A DNA stretch of 64,000 bases, taken from positions 1-64,000 of the forward strand of contig SSGH01000007.1 of NCBI GenBank assembly GCA_008015835.1, given 5' to 3'. The stretch is from Lysobacter sp. (GTDB lineage: Bacteria; Pseudomonadota; Gammaproteobacteria; Xanthomonadales; Xanthomonadaceae). Shown in pieces: positions 8,769 to 19,206 of the stretch. A program made the translations under genes and the position numbers. Every line of letters starts with the position of its first letter. The first letter of the stretch is position 1. The notes beneath the pieces are model-generated. The model had not been told where the DNA came from. It did no database searches and saw nothing but the letters and a program-made list of their open reading frames with translations.

Positions 8769-9983
8769 TCAGATCGAGCCGGTGAGCTGATACATCGGCA
8801 GCAGCACGGCCATGATCACGAACCCGATCACCGCCGCCAACACGACGGTGATCAGCGGCACCAACGCGGCGAGCATCCGGTCCAACGCTTGACTGGTCTC
8901 GGCCTCGAAGGTGTCGGCGGTCTTCAACAGCATGGTATCGAGCGCACCGGACTCTTCGCCGACCTGAATCATCTGCAGCGCCAGCCGCGGGAATCGCTTG
9001 CCCTTGCCCAACGCCGCGGACAGGCCGACGCCGTTCTTCACGTCGGCCGATGCGCTTTCGACATCGGCGATCAAGGCTTGGTTCCCGATGATGCGTCCGC
9101 CGATGCCGAGCGCGGTGAGCAGCGGCACGCCGTTGCGCAGCAAGGTGCCCAAGGTGCGCGCCAGCCGCGCGGTTTCCATCTTGGCGACCAACGCGCCCGC
9201 GAATTTCTGCCGCAGCAGCCATTCGTCGAACTTGGCGCGGAACGCCGGTTCGCGGCGCTTGCGATCGAACCACCATGCGCCGACCGCGGGAATCGCCACC
9301 AAGATCCACCACCAATCGCGCACGAACAGGCCCAGCCCCAGCACGAAACGCGAGAACAGCGGCAGCTCGGCGTCGAGGTTCTCGTACATCAGCGAGAACT
9401 GCGGCACCACGTAACCGAGCAGGAACAACAGCGAGAACCCGACCATCGTCAGCAGGATCGCGGGATAGATCAACGCATTGGTCACGCGCCCGCGCAGGGC
9501 GCGGCTGCGTTCGAGGTAATCGGCCAAGCGCTGCAACGTTTCCTGCAGGCTGCCGCCGGTTTCGCCGGCGCGCACCATGTTCACGTACAGGCGCGAGAAC
9601 GCGCCGTGCTGGCGTTCCAACGCGGTCGACAGCGACGCGCCGCCGCGCACGGCTTCGCGGATGTCGGCGATGGTGCGCTTGGCGACCTCGTCTTCGGGCA
9701 GTTCGAGCAGGATCGACAGCGCGCGATCGAGCGGCTGCCCGGCGCCGAGCAACGTCGCCAGTTGCTGCGTGAATTGCACCAAGCGCGGGCCGGCGAACGG
9801 CTTCGGTTTGAACAACGCGCGCCACGCCGAGTCGCCGCCGGCGCTGGAGGCCAGCACCGCTTCCACCGGCAGATGCCCCTGCTCCTGCAGGCGCACGACC
9901 ACTTCGGCGTCGCTGGCGGCCTCCATTTGGCCGTCGAGCGTTTCGCCGCGGGCGTTCAAAGCCTTGTAACGATAGAGGGGCAT
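8769..9983 (-). CDS. gspF: Type II secretion inner-membrane platform protein GspF
   Basis: Polytopic platform protein, 404 aa, usual length. It has an N-terminal YRYKALNARGETLDG motif, then two repeated cytoplasmic GspF domains (about residues 70-190 and 270-390), each followed by hydrophobic helices. The family motif GLSAALGKGKRFPRLALQMI and the final helix AALVPLITVVLAAVIGFVIM are clear. It works with GspE, L and M to assemble the pseudopilus. Confidence 0.95.
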   Translation of the reverse strand: MPLYRYKALNARGETLDGQMEAASDAEVVVRLQEQGHLPVEAVLASSAGGDSAWRALFKPKPFAGPRLVQFTQQLATLLGAGQPLDRALSILLELPEDEVAKRTIADIREAVRGGASLSTALERQHGAFSRLYVNMVRAGETGGSLQETLQRLADYLERSRALRGRVTNALIYPAILLTMVGFSLLFLLGYVVPQFSLMYENLDAELPLFSRFVLGLGLFVRDWWWILVAIPAVGAWWFDRKRREPAFRAKFDEWLLRQKFAGALVAKMETARLARTLGTLLRNGVPLLTALGIGGRIIGNQALIADVESASADVKNGVGLSAALGKGKRFPRLALQMIQVGEESGALDTMLLKTADTFEAETSQALDRMLAALVPLITVVLAAVIGFVIMAVLLPMYQLTGSI

Positions 9984-10011
9984 GGTCGAGAGAGGATGCG
10001 CGTCGCGAGAC

Positions 10012-10902
10012 TCAGGATTTAAGATCGGGCCGGAGCAGCGTTCCCTGGATCAAGGCAATGATCGCCTCCACCTGCGGCCGCCGCGCGGGCGGGATCATGT
10101 CGGTGTACAGCAAGGATTCGTAGTTCGGGCGCATGCAATTCATCATGCGGATGCACGCGGTGGTCATCAGCCGCGAGCCGCGGGCGCAATCCATCCCGGC
10201 GCGACACGCCGCGATGATCCACGCGTGACCGGCCAGCTCGCCTTTCACCGCGGGGAGCGTGGCTTGGTCGGGCCAATCGCCATCGAGGGCTGGCAGCAAC
10301 GAGGCGATTTCCATCATCGCGGCCGGGTCGCCGGAGAGCGCGGTGCGATGGATGAAGTCCTTCAGCGCATCGGGCGTGAGCGGCTTCTTCGCCTCGCCCA
10401 CGAACACGCGCATTTCCGACACCAGATCGCCGCGTTTGGCGCTTTCGCGCATCCAAAACGCGCGCGCTTGACCGGTCGCTTCGCTGCCGACGCCTTCTCT
10501 GCCGCACAGCGTCCGGTGTTCTTCGCCGAGCTCCTTGAGCATCGCCGCTAAGGCGGGGTCGAGCCGCGACATCTGCGACAACAGCGGCAGCGTGGACGCG
10601 CCGCGCGTGCGCATGCCCAGGCAGTACTCGTAGATTTCGTACAGCCGGCGCTGCGCGATGGGATTGCCGGCTTTCGCCTTGTCGCGCACGGCCGCGACAT
10701 CGTCCACCCGCCACAATTGCCGGTACTGCTCCACGTATTGCTTGCGACGCGCCGCGATCTTCGCCGGATCCGATTCCAACGCGCGTTGGCCGTCGGCGCT
10801 GATCGGCAGGGTGACGTCTTGGCCGTTGCGCCACAGGTACACCCCCACCGCCGCCGCCGCGGCGATCGCGATGACCGCGCCTATCGTCAATGCTTTCTTC
10901 AT
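10012..10902 (-). CDS. Unknown membrane-anchored Cys-rich protein inside the T2SS operon
   Basis: I do not recognise a named family. The protein is 296 aa with an N-terminal hydrophobic helix (KKALTIGAVIAIAAAAAVGVYLW) and a predicted periplasmic body that is helical. It contains a Sel1/TPR-like stretch (AGNPIAQRRLYEIYEYC) and at least six Cys residues. Four of them are close together (IAACRAGMDC, TTACIRMMNCMRP), which suggests structural disulfides. It sits between gspE and gspF on the same strand with gaps of 88 and 28 bp, so it is probably co-transcribed with the secretion genes. A role in secretion is only inferred from position. Confidence 0.75.
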   Translation of the reverse strand: MKKALTIGAVIAIAAAAAVGVYLWRNGQDVTLPISADGQRALESDPAKIAARRKQYVEQYRQLWRVDDVAAVRDKAKAGNPIAQRRLYEIYEYCLGMRTRGASTLPLLSQMSRLDPALAAMLKELGEEHRTLCGREGVGSEATGQARAFWMRESAKRGDLVSEMRVFVGEAKKPLTPDALKDFIHRTALSGDPAAMMEIASLLPALDGDWPDQATLPAVKGELAGHAWIIAACRAGMDCARGSRLMTTACIRMMNCMRPNYESLLYTDMIPPARRPQVEAIIALIQGTLLRPDLKS

Positions 10903-10990
10903 GCGCGAACTTCCGTCGTGTTTCGCAAAGCCGCGCTCGCCGTCCGAAGACGCGCGACGCGACGTGATGGGGGAGCGAATGCGGCGGGAC

Positions 10991-12733
10991 TCATGCGTCC
11001 TCGGTGACCCGCAGCACTTCTTCGATGGTGGTGACGCCGGCCATCGCCTTAACGATGCCGTCTTCGTACATCGTGCGCATGCCGGCTTGGCGCGCCAATT
11101 GCTCCAACTCGCCCATGCCCGCGTGGCGCATCACCGCGCGGCGGATCTCGTCGTTCATCACCAGGAATTCCATGATGGTGGTGCGGCCGAGATAGCCGGT
11201 GGGCGCGAGCGCCGACCCTCGCGGGCGATACAGGTAGATCGTGCCCTGCGGCTGGTGGCGGCGCAGCTCGAACTTCTCGATCTCCTCCGGCGAGGCTTCG
11301 TAGCGCTCGGCGTGGGTCGGTTCGAGCCTACGCACCAAGCGCTGGGCCAGAATGCCGTTGATGGTGGAGGTGAGCAGATAATCCTCGACGCCCATTTCGA
11401 GCAAGCGCGTCACGCCGCCCGCGGCGTTGTTGGTATGCAGCGTGCTCAGCACCAAGTGGCCGGTGAGCGCGGACTGGATCGCGATCTTGCAGGTTTCCAG
11501 GTCGCGCATTTCGCCGATCATGATGATGTCGGGGTCTTGGCGCACGATGCTGCGCAGCGCATGCGCGAAGTCCAAACCGATCTGCGGCTTGGCCTGGATT
11601 TGGTTGATGCCTTCGATCTGGTATTCGATCGGGTCCTCGACGGTGATGATCTTCACGTCCGAGGTGTTGAGCTTCGACAGCGCGGTGTAGAGCGTGGTGG
11701 TCTTACCCGAACCGGTGGGGCCGGTGACCAGCATGATGCCGTGCGGCTGCTCCAGCACTTTCTGGAACTGCGGCAGGAACTCGTCGGTGAAGCCGAGTTT
11801 CTTGAAATCGAAGACCACGGTTTCGCGGTCGAGCAGGCGCATCACCACCGATTCGCCGTGCGCGGTAGGCACGGTGCTGACGCGCAAATCGAGCTCCTTG
11901 CCCTGCACGCGGATCATGATGCGGCCGTCCTGCGGCAGGCGGCGCTCGGCGATGTTGAGCTTGGCCATGATCTTCACGCGCGAGATGACCGCGGCGGTGA
12001 GATTGGCCGGCGGGCTTTCGCCCTCTTCGAGCACGCCGTCGATGCGGTAGCGCACTTTCAGGCGGTTCTCGAACGGCTCGATGTGGATGTCCGAGGCGCG
12101 CAGTTCTACCGCGCGCTGGATGATCAGGTTCACCAAGCGGATGACCGGCGCCTCGGAGGCGAGGTCGCGCAGATGCTCGACATCGTCGACATCGCCGGTT
12201 TCGCCTTCCGCGGTTTCGACGATCGCCCCCATCGCGCTTCGGCCCTGGCCGTGCCAGCGTTCGATCAGATCGCCGATTTCGGAGCGCAGCCCCACCAGCG
12301 GCCGCACGTCGCGCCCGCTGGCGAGGCGGATCGCGTCGAGCGTGTAGGGATCGTGCGGATCGGCCAGCAGCACGGCGACGTGCGCTTCGCTCTCGCCCAC
12401 CGGCACCGCCGCGAATTGCTTCATGAACTTGAGGCTGAGGTTCACCGCCTCGGGCGGCAGATCGGGCAGGTCCTTGGTCGAGACCAGCGGCAGGCCCAGC
12501 ACGTCGGCCGAGGTTTCGGCGTGGTCGCGTTCGGACACCAGCCCCAGGCGCGCGAGGAGGCCGAGCAAATCGCCGCCGGCTTCTTCCTGCAGGCGCTGCG
12601 CGCGCGCCAAATCGGCGTCCTTCAGGCGCCCTTTTTCGAGCAAGGCGGCGATCACCCGGGCCGACGGCGTCTGCGCCGCGGCGAGGGCCGCGACGGAAGG
12701 GGACGGAGTTGGCTCTTGGACCGCTGCGTTCAC
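10991..12733 (-). CDS. gspE: Type II secretion ATPase GspE (XpsE-like)
   Basis: Cytoplasmic hexameric ATPase that drives pseudopilus assembly, 580 aa. The GTG at 12733 is chosen because AGGGAGG lies 6 nt upstream; a more upstream ATG (12760) lacks a site. The N-terminal MshEN-like domain (about residues 30-150) is followed by the ATPase core. That core has Walker A GPTGSGKTTTLYTAL, Asp and His boxes (ITVEDPIEYQ, STLHTNNAAG) and Walker B DPDIIMIGEMRD. The four-Cys zinc motif common in GspE proteins is absent: only one Cys (DLETCKIAI) is seen. A TAAAGT hexamer at 12759-12764 could be the -10 of the operon promoter. Confidence 0.95.
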   Translation of the reverse strand: MNAAVQEPTPSPSVAALAAAQTPSARVIAALLEKGRLKDADLARAQRLQEEAGGDLLGLLARLGLVSERDHAETSADVLGLPLVSTKDLPDLPPEAVNLSLKFMKQFAAVPVGESEAHVAVLLADPHDPYTLDAIRLASGRDVRPLVGLRSEIGDLIERWHGQGRSAMGAIVETAEGETGDVDDVEHLRDLASEAPVIRLVNLIIQRAVELRASDIHIEPFENRLKVRYRIDGVLEEGESPPANLTAAVISRVKIMAKLNIAERRLPQDGRIMIRVQGKELDLRVSTVPTAHGESVVMRLLDRETVVFDFKKLGFTDEFLPQFQKVLEQPHGIMLVTGPTGSGKTTTLYTALSKLNTSDVKIITVEDPIEYQIEGINQIQAKPQIGLDFAHALRSIVRQDPDIIMIGEMRDLETCKIAIQSALTGHLVLSTLHTNNAAGGVTRLLEMGVEDYLLTSTINGILAQRLVRRLEPTHAERYEASPEEIEKFELRRHQPQGTIYLYRPRGSALAPTGYLGRTTIMEFLVMNDEIRRAVMRHAGMGELEQLARQAGMRTMYEDGIVKAMAGVTTIEEVLRVTEDA

Positions 12734-12869
12734 GAACGACCTCCCTGACAGACCCTGCACTTTAGCAGTTCAGGATGCTCGGACCGAAGATGCCCGCCGG
12801 AGTTCGCCCGGAGGCCCGCTCGACCCGATCCGGGCGCGACGGGGGCCTCGGCCGGACACGCGCCGAGCC

Positions 12870-15800
12870 TCAGCCCAGCGCGACGCGGGCGTTGCGGAAC
12901 ATCCGCAGCCAGGGCGAGGCGTCGGCCGGCCAGTCGCTCGGCGACCAGCTCATGTTGACGCTGCGCGGGGTGCGCTCCGGGTGCGGCATCAGGATCGTGA
13001 CCCGGCCGTCGCGGCTGGTCAGGCCGGCGATGGCGTCTTCCGAACCGTTCGGATTGGCCGGGTAGTCGGTCGCCGGGCGGCCATCGGGGGCGGCGTAGCG
13101 CAGCGCCACTGTGGCGGCGGCGCGGCCGGCAGGGTCGGCGAAGCTCGCCCGGCCCTCGCCGTGCGCGATCGCGACCGGGATGCGCGAGCCGGCCATGCCG
13201 CGGAAGAACAGCGACGGCGAGTCCAGCACCTCCAACAGGCCGAAGCGCGCCTCGAACTGCTCGCTGCGGTTGCGCAGGAAGCGCGGCCAATGCTCGGCCC
13301 CGGGAATGATGTCTTTGAGCTGCGACAGCATCTGGCAGCCGTTGCACACGCCCAGCGCGAAGGTCTCGGGCCGCGCGAAGAACGCGGCGAAATCGTCGCG
13401 CAGCGCCGCGCGTTCGAGAATCGAGGTGGCCCAACCGCGACCCGCCCCCAACACATCGCCGTAGCTGAAGCCGCCGCAGGCCGCGAAGCCGTCGAAATCG
13501 CGCAACGCGGCGCGGCCGGCGATCAAATCGCTCATATGCACGTCGATCGCGGCGAAACCGGCGCGATCGAAGGCCGCGGCCATTTCGATCTGCCCGTTCA
13601 CGCCCTGCTCGCGCAGGATCGCGATGCGCGGCTTGGCGTCGCGGCTCACGTACGGCGCGTTGAGATACGGCGCGGCCACATCTTCCGCGGGATCGAAGCT
13701 CAACTTCGGCTGCAACCCGGGCGCCTCGAAGCGGCGCGCCGCAGCGCGCTCCTGATCGGCGCACTCGGGGTTGTCGCGCAGGCGCTGCATCGCATGCGTC
13801 GTCGACCACCACGCATCGAACAAGGCGTCCCAGCGCCATTCGGCGAGAGTGTCGCCGTCTCGGGTCACGCGCACGGTCGGTGCGGTGGTCGGTCGCGCGA
13901 TGCGCTGCGCGCATTCGATGAGACCGTGTTCGGCGACAAGATCCGCGAATTCCGCGCGATCCTCGTCGGCGATCTGCACCACCGCGCCCAGTTCCTCGCA
14001 GAACAGCGTGCGCACCGGATCGCCGCCCCATTCGTCGAGCGAAATGTCGAGACCGAGGTGCGAACAGAACGCCATCTCGCACAGCGCGGCGAACACGCCG
14101 CCGTCGGAACGGTCGTGATACGCGCGGATCAGGCCGCGCTCGCGCGCGTCGCGGATCAAATCGAACAGCCCGCGCAACCGCTCGGGGGCGTCGAGATCGG
14201 GCACGGCGAATTCGCCGTCGCGTTCGCTGCCGCGCCGCCCGCCGAACCCGTCGTAGCACTGCGCGAGCACCGAGCCGCCCAAACGCTTACGCCCAGCGCC
14301 CAAACCGATCAACCACACTTCGGTCTCGGCCTCGCGCGACAGCAGCGGCGTGAGTTGCGTCCGCACGTCGCGCACCGGCGCGAAGGCGGTGACGATCAGC
14401 GAGACCGGCGACACGGTTTTGCGATGTTCGCCGTCGCTCGACCATTGCGCCTGCATCGACAACGAATCCTTACCCACCGGAATGCTCAGATCGAGTTCCG
14501 GGCACAGCTCCAGACCCACGGCTTTCACCGCGTCGAACAATTTCGCGTCTTCGCCCGGATGCCCGGCCGCGGCCATCCAGTTCGCGGAGAGTTTGATCTG
14601 CGCGAGCCGCTCCACCGGCGCCGCGATCAAATTGGTGATCGCCTCGCCCACCGCCATGCGCGCGGCGGCGGCGGCATCGATCAAGGCCAGCGGCGTGCGT
14701 TCGCCGATCGCCATCGCTTCGCCGGCGAAGGTCTCGAACCCGGCGAGCGTGATCGCGCAATCGGCCACCGGCATCTGCCATGGCCCGACCATCTGATCGC
14801 GCGCGGTCAAACCGCCGACCGAGCGGTCGCCGATCGTCACCAAAAATTGTTTGGCCGCGACCGTCGGATGCGCCAACACGCGCAGCCCCGCTTCGTGCAG
14901 ATCGATCGCGCCGTCTTCCAGCGTCGGCCACTGCGCGGCCGCGACGCGGCGCGTGTCGCGATGCATCTTCGGCGGCTTGCCAAACAGCACGTCCATCGGC
15001 ATGTCGATGGCGATGCCCGCACCCATTCGCGCTTCGCGCGAATCTCCCTCCCCCGCAAGCGGGGGAGGGTTGGGGTGGGGGCCAACGCCATACCCAACCA
15101 CCAAGCGCTCGTCCGCCGTCGCCGTGCCGACCGTGGCGAACGGGCAGCGCTCGCGTTCGCAGATCGCGGCGAAGGTCTCCAGATCGGCCTGCGCCACGCC
15201 CAGCACGTAGCGTTCCTGCGATTCGTTGCACCACAGTTGCATCGGCGACAGCGAAGGATCGTCGCTCTGCACTTTCGCCAAATCGATCACGCCGCCCACG
15301 CCGGAATCGTGCAGCAATTCGGGAATCGCGTTCGACAAGCCGCCCGCGCCCACGTCGTGGACGCACAGAATCGGATTGCGCTCGGCCATCGCCACGCAGC
15401 GGTCGATCACTTCCTGGCAACGCCGCTCCATTTCCGGGTTGTCGCGCTGCACGCTGGCGAAATCCAGCGCTTCGGCGCTTTCGCCCGAGGCCACCGAACT
15501 CGCCGCGCCGCCACCCAGACCGATCAGCATCGCCGGGCCGCCGAGCACGATCACCGCATCGCCCGGCGACAACGATTTCTTGGCGACGAGGGGGCGATCG
15601 ATCGCCCCCAGGCCGCCGGCCAACATGATCGGTTTGTCGTAGCCGCGCACCAGCGCCGGCGCGTCGGCATCCGCGGACGCTTCGACGGTTTCGAACGCGC
15701 GGAAATAGCCCAGCAGATTCGGCCGACCGAATTCGTTGTTGAACGCGGCCGCGCCCAGCGGGCCGTCGAGCATGATCTCGAGCGCCGACGCCATGCGCGG

Positions 15801-16862
15801 ATTGAGCGCGCGCGGCGCTTCCCAGGGCTGCGGCAGCGTCGGAATGCGCAGATGCGACACGCTGAAACCGCACAAGCCGGCCTTCGGCTTACCGCCGCGG
15901 CCGGTCGCGCCTTCGTCGCGAATCTCGCCGCCCGCGCCGGTGGACGCGCCGGGAAACGGCGAAATCGCGGTCGGATGGTTATGCGTTTCGACCTTGATGC
16001 AAAACGCGCTGGGCGTTTCACCTTCGGCGCGGTACTGCAGCGTCGCCGGATCGGGGCGGAAGCGCTTCGCCGAATACCCTTCCACCACCGCGGCGTTGTC
16101 GCTGTACGCCGAGAGCGTGTGCTCCGGCGTCTGCGCGTGCGTGTGCTTGATCATCTTGAACAACGACAGCGCGCCGCCGTTTATCGATTCGTGGCGACCG
16201 TCGATGCTCCACGTCGCGTTGAAGATCTTGTGCCGGCAGTGCTCGGAGTTCGCCTGCGCGAACATCATCAGTTCGACATCGTGCGGGTCGCGACCCAGTT
16301 CGCCGTAGCGCGCGCGCAGGTACTCGATTTCGTCTTCGGCCAGCGCCAAACCCAATCGCGCGTTCGCCTCCGGCAGCGCATCGCGCGAAACGACTTCCAG
16401 CGCGCCCGGGGCCGGCGCGGCGAACAACGCTTCGCCTTGCGCGACGTCGCTCAGCAGCGACTGCGTCATCGGGTCGTGCAGCCATTTCGCCAACGCCGCC
16501 TGCGTCGCGGGCGGCGACGGCCAACCGATCAGATCGATCCGAGTGCCGCGCTCCACGCGTTGGATCGACAACCCCGCGCCGCGCAGCAATTCGCCGGCCT
16601 TGCTCGCCCACGGCGACAGCGTGCCCAAACGGGGCGCCACGAAGCGCGACACCGCGCCCTCGGCGAGGGGCTGGGGCTGCGGTTCGGCTTCGAGAATGCG
16701 GCGCAACACGTCGAGGTCGGGCCGCGCATCGGCCTGCGGCTGCACCCAGTACACGGACCATGCGCCGACGATGCGCAACCCGGGAGCGATGGACTGGAGG
16801 CGGGCTTCGAGCCGCTCGCGGCGGAACGGCGATAGGGCCGACGGGCCCTCGAGGACGATCAT
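12870..16862 (-). CDS. purL: Phosphoribosylformylglycinamidine synthase PurL
   Basis: Fourth step of de novo purine synthesis (FGAR + Gln + ATP to FGAM), large single-chain type, 1330 aa. The start at 16862 ([18 protein letters not shown]) matches the family N-terminus; the open frame upstream is spurious. An N-terminal PurS-like domain and linker are followed by two AIR-synthase-type halves ([35 protein letters not shown]). A C-terminal class I glutaminase carries the nucleophile in GVCNGCQM and His in MPHPERT. Around residues 592-613 an unusual insert, [12 protein letters not shown] plus flank, replaces a short loop before [14 protein letters not shown]. Its DNA is a palindromic intergenic-type repeat (see 15030-15089). 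Confidence 0.96.
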   Translation of the reverse strand: MIVLEGPSALSPFRRERLEARLQSIAPGLRIVGAWSVYWVQPQADARPDLDVLRRILEAEPQPQPLAEGAVSRFVAPRLGTLSPWASKAGELLRGAGLSIQRVERGTRIDLIGWPSPPATQAALAKWLHDPMTQSLLSDVAQGEALFAAPAPGALEVVSRDALPEANARLGLALAEDEIEYLRARYGELGRDPHDVELMMFAQANSEHCRHKIFNATWSIDGRHESINGGALSLFKMIKHTHAQTPEHTLSAYSDNAAVVEGYSAKRFRPDPATLQYRAEGETPSAFCIKVETHNHPTAISPFPGASTGAGGEIRDEGATGRGGKPKAGLCGFSVSHLRIPTLPQPWEAPRALNPRMASALEIMLDGPLGAAAFNNEFGRPNLLGYFRAFETVEASADADAPALVRGYDKPIMLAGGLGAIDRPLVAKKSLSPGDAVIVLGGPAMLIGLGGGAASSVASGESAEALDFASVQRDNPEMERRCQEVIDRCVAMAERNPILCVHDVGAGGLSNAIPELLHDSGVGGVIDLAKVQSDDPSLSPMQLWCNESQERYVLGVAQADLETFAAICERERCPFATVGTATADERLVVGYGVGPHPNPPPLAGEGDSREARMGAGIAIDMPMDVLFGKPPKMHRDTRRVAAAQWPTLEDGAIDLHEAGLRVLAHPTVAAKQFLVTIGDRSVGGLTARDQMVGPWQMPVADCAITLAGFETFAGEAMAIGERTPLALIDAAAAARMAVGEAITNLIAAPVERLAQIKLSANWMAAAGHPGEDAKLFDAVKAVGLELCPELDLSIPVGKDSLSMQAQWSSDGEHRKTVSPVSLIVTAFAPVRDVRTQLTPLLSREAETEVWLIGLGAGRKRLGGSVLAQCYDGFGGRRGSERDGEFAVPDLDAPERLRGLFDLIRDARERGLIRAYHDRSDGGVFAALCEMAFCSHLGLDISLDEWGGDPVRTLFCEELGAVVQIADEDRAEFADLVAEHGLIECAQRIARPTTAPTVRVTRDGDTLAEWRWDALFDAWWSTTHAMQRLRDNPECADQERAAARRFEAPGLQPKLSFDPAEDVAAPYLNAPYVSRDAKPRIAILREQGVNGQIEMAAAFDRAGFAAIDVHMSDLIAGRAALRDFDGFAACGGFSYGDVLGAGRGWATSILERAALRDDFAAFFARPETFALGVCNGCQMLSQLKDIIPGAEHWPRFLRNRSEQFEARFGLLEVLDSPSLFFRGMAGSRIPVAIAHGEGRASFADPAGRAAATVALRYAAPDGRPATDYPANPNGSEDAIAGLTSRDGRVTILMPHPERTPRSVNMSWSPSDWPADASPWLRMFRNARVALG
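15030..15089. repeat. Palindromic repeat inserted in frame in purL
   Basis: A hairpin with an 11-bp perfect stem and a 2-nt loop (15046-15056 / 15059-15069) is followed by TTGGGGTGGGG. Read on the minus strand it encodes [12 protein letters not shown], the signature translation of a proteobacterial intergenic repeat. It resembles the C/G-rich elements at 26178-26227, 26374-26424 and 26547-26597. It adds about 20 residues to PurL without breaking the frame. Confidence 0.8.
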
Positions 16863-17080
16863 GTCCGGAACGCAATGGCGCGCCGGCACGGGCGCGGGGG
16901 GCGAATTGTAGCGGATCGCTGTCGGGGATCGGGTTCGTCGAGCGTCGTCGCGGATCGAGCGGCGCGGACCGTGGCGGGCCTGCGGGGATCGAAGCGATCG
17001 AACCGGATCGCCTTCGAAACCGGATCGAAAAAGGACGGGCATCCGACGCGACCCCGATCGATTCGCTCCGCCGCAAACGG

Positions 17081-17107
17081 CATCGGGCCGCACAAGGCGG
17101 CCCGATG
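17081..17107 (-). terminator. Hairpin terminator candidate after dsbC
   Basis: An 11-bp perfect stem (CATCGGGCCGC / GCGGCCCGATG) with a 5-nt loop lies 50 bp downstream of the dsbC stop. On the minus strand it is followed by a short T-containing stretch (CCGTTTGCGG), so it is a weak-tailed intrinsic terminator candidate. The rest of 16863-17156 holds only the purL 5' flank; I see no gene there. Confidence 0.55.
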
Positions 17108-17156
17108 TGCATCGTGCGGGGTCCCGGCGGCGACGCCGGCCCCCGCGATCCGGGCG

Positions 17157-18032
17157 TTACGGCGCGCCCGCGGCCTTCGCTTCGCTCGCGGGGGGCGCTT
17201 CGGCGCCGCCCTTCGCCTGGGCTTCCAGGCGGTCCAGCGTCTGCAGCATCGCTTCGGGCGGCAGATAGCCCGGCAGCGCGATACCTTCGCGGGTCACGAT
17301 CATCGGCGTGCCCTGCAGGCCGATCTTCTGACCGATCTGGTACTGCATGTTCACCGGATTGGTGCAGGTCTTCGGCGCGACGGCTTGGCCGCCCTTCGCA
17401 TCGGTCAGCGCTTTGCGGCGGTCGGCCGAGCACCACACGGATTCCATGTTGCGGAAATCCTGGCTGGCGGTGCCGGCGCGCGGGAAGGCGAGGTACTGGA
17501 TCGCGATGCCCAAACGGTTGTACTGGGCGATGTCCTGATGCAGCTTGCGGCAGTAGCCGCATTCGATATCGGTGAAGACGTTGACGACGTGCTTGGGCTT
17601 GCCGGCCGGCGCGAACACGATCTTGTCTTTCTCGGGCACTTTGGCCAGTTCGTCGCGACGCAGCACGCTGATGCCGACCTGGCTGAGGTCGCGCTTGAGC
17701 TGCATATCGAACAGCGACCCCTGCAGCAGGTATTTGCCGTCGTCGCTGACGTACAACACTTGGCCGCCGACGATGGCTTCGCGGAAACCGGGCATCGGAG
17801 CGGGGGTCAGCCGGTCGATCTGGATGGTCGGGTCGAGCGACTGCAGCGCGGCGCGGGCGCGGGCTTCGGGCGTATTGCCGATCAGCGCGGGCGCGGCGGC
17901 GGGTTTGGCGTCGCTCGCGGCAGCCGGTTGATCGGCCTTTTGATCGGCCTTCGCCTTGGCGTCGGGAGGCGCGGTCTGGGCGCAGGCGGAGAGGCTGAGA
18001 ACGCAAAGGGCGAGGGACAACGGCAGTTTCAT
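17157..18032 (-). CDS. dsbC: Thiol:disulfide interchange protein DsbC
   Basis: Periplasmic disulfide isomerase, 291 aa. After the signal and an Ala/Lys-rich linker (about residues 18-50) come the DsbC dimerisation domain (RAALQSLDPTIQIDRLTPAPM) and the thioredoxin domain with active site CGYC. A second Cys pair (VWCSAD and KTCTN) matches the structural disulfide of DsbC, and the cis-Pro loop is GTPMIV. The signal peptide ends LSLSAC (Cys17), a plausible lipobox, so this DsbC may be membrane-anchored, which is unusual. The start at 18032 gives the signal. It lies downstream of xerD, as in E. coli. The C-terminal tail is Ala/Glu-rich. Confidence 0.93.
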   Translation of the reverse strand: MKLPLSLALCVLSLSACAQTAPPDAKAKADQKADQPAAASDAKPAAAPALIGNTPEARARAALQSLDPTIQIDRLTPAPMPGFREAIVGGQVLYVSDDGKYLLQGSLFDMQLKRDLSQVGISVLRRDELAKVPEKDKIVFAPAGKPKHVVNVFTDIECGYCRKLHQDIAQYNRLGIAIQYLAFPRAGTASQDFRNMESVWCSADRRKALTDAKGGQAVAPKTCTNPVNMQYQIGQKIGLQGTPMIVTREGIALPGYLPPEAMLQTLDRLEAQAKGGAEAPPASEAKAAGAP

Positions 18033-18187
18033 CGGGAGGGTCCTGGTGAGGGCTAGCGGTGCGATCCTTCGGCTTCGACCGCAGGGAAAGGGCGAGGTTC
18101 GGCGGATTGTCGCACGCGGGAGGGATCGCGCGGTTTGGGCAGGAAACGCAAAGGCGGCCCGCCGCCGGACGCCCGAGCGGGCGGCGC

Positions 18188-19153
18188 TCAAGCCCGCGGG
18201 TGATGCTGGGCGTGCAGCCGCTTGAGCTGTTCGCGGGCGACCAAGGTGTAGATCTGGGTCGTCGACAGACTGGCGTGGCCGAGCAGCATCTGCAGGGCGC
18301 GCAGATCGGCGCCGTGGTTCAACAGATGCGTGGCGAAACTGTGACGCAATCCGTGCGGACTGATTCGCGCCGGGTCGATCCCCGCCGCCGCGGCATAGCG
18401 CTTCACCCATCGCCAGAAATCTTGCCGCGACGGGGACGCGCCGTCCGGCGCGAGGAACAACGCCGCCAGCGCCCGTTTCCCGGCCAGCGCCGGCCGGGAT
18501 TCGGCGAGATAACGCTGCAGCCAGTGCTGCGCTTCCTCGCCCAGCGGCACCAAGCGCTCTCTGCCGCCCTTGCCCGACACCCGCAGCGCGCCTTGGCGCA
18601 GATTGACCGCCGTCGCCGGCAATTCGACCAATTCGCTGACGCGCAAACCGGCGGCGTACATCAGTTCCAGCATCGCGCGATCGCGCAGCCCGAGCGGCGT
18701 CGCGATATCGGGCGCGGCGAGCAAGGCTTCGACCTCGCGCTCGCCTAGGGCCTTGGGCAACGATCGCGGCTGCTTCGGCGCATCGAGCAATGCCGTGGGG
18801 TCGTCCTGACGCTGGCCTTGGCGCACAGCGCGCGCATAGAACGCGCGCAGCGTCGACAACAACCGGGCATTGCTGCGCGGCGAATACCCGCCGCGGGTGC
18901 GCGCGGCGAAATAATCGAACAGCGCCGCGCGATCGGCGCCCAGCAGGCCGCCGCCCGCGCCGTCGCGCCAGCGGGCGAAACCCTCCAAATCGCGGCGATA
19001 ACTGGCCTGCGTCTGCTTGGCGAGGCCCTGCTCGGCCCACGCCGCTTCGACGAACGACGCGATCGCCTGCGCGTCGGCGTCGCGCAGCGGCGGCAATCCC
19101 ATCGCCTCTTCGCGGCGTTCGGCGGGCGTGCGGGGCGAGGCGTTCGACGGCAT
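18188..19153 (-). CDS. xerD: Site-specific tyrosine recombinase XerD
   Basis: Chromosome dimer resolution recombinase acting at dif with XerC, 321 aa. It has an N-terminal SAM-like core-binding domain (about residues 20-110) and a C-terminal catalytic domain. The tyrosine recombinase residues are all visible: Arg in [12 protein letters not shown], Lys in [36 protein letters not shown] and the nucleophile Tyr in QIYTLV. The ATG at 19153 is chosen; the ATG at 19102 (MGLPPLRD) is also possible. It is divergent from the RDD gene with 53 bp between starts, and upstream of dsbC. Confidence 0.93.
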   Translation of the reverse strand: MPSNASPRTPAERREEAMGLPPLRDADAQAIASFVEAAWAEQGLAKQTQASYRRDLEGFARWRDGAGGGLLGADRAALFDYFAARTRGGYSPRSNARLLSTLRAFYARAVRQGQRQDDPTALLDAPKQPRSLPKALGEREVEALLAAPDIATPLGLRDRAMLELMYAAGLRVSELVELPATAVNLRQGALRVSGKGGRERLVPLGEEAQHWLQRYLAESRPALAGKRALAALFLAPDGASPSRQDFWRWVKRYAAAAGIDPARISPHGLRHSFATHLLNHGADLRALQMLLGHASLSTTQIYTLVAREQLKRLHAQHHPRA

Positions 19154-19206
19154 CGGCACAGGGTAACGCGACGCGACCGCAGCGCGCTTTCTCGTATCCT
19201 GTCGCG

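Noticed and set aside
12423-16835. 1470-codon plus-strand ORF opposite gspE and purL
   Set aside because: Covers two unrelated minus-strand genes, Arg/His/Gln-rich low-complexity translation, no domains: a codon-bias shadow.
16863-17093. N-terminal extension of purL (77 codons)
   Set aside because: Family start is at 16862 ([13 protein letters not shown]); the extension has no conservation pattern and would include the dsbC terminator hairpin.
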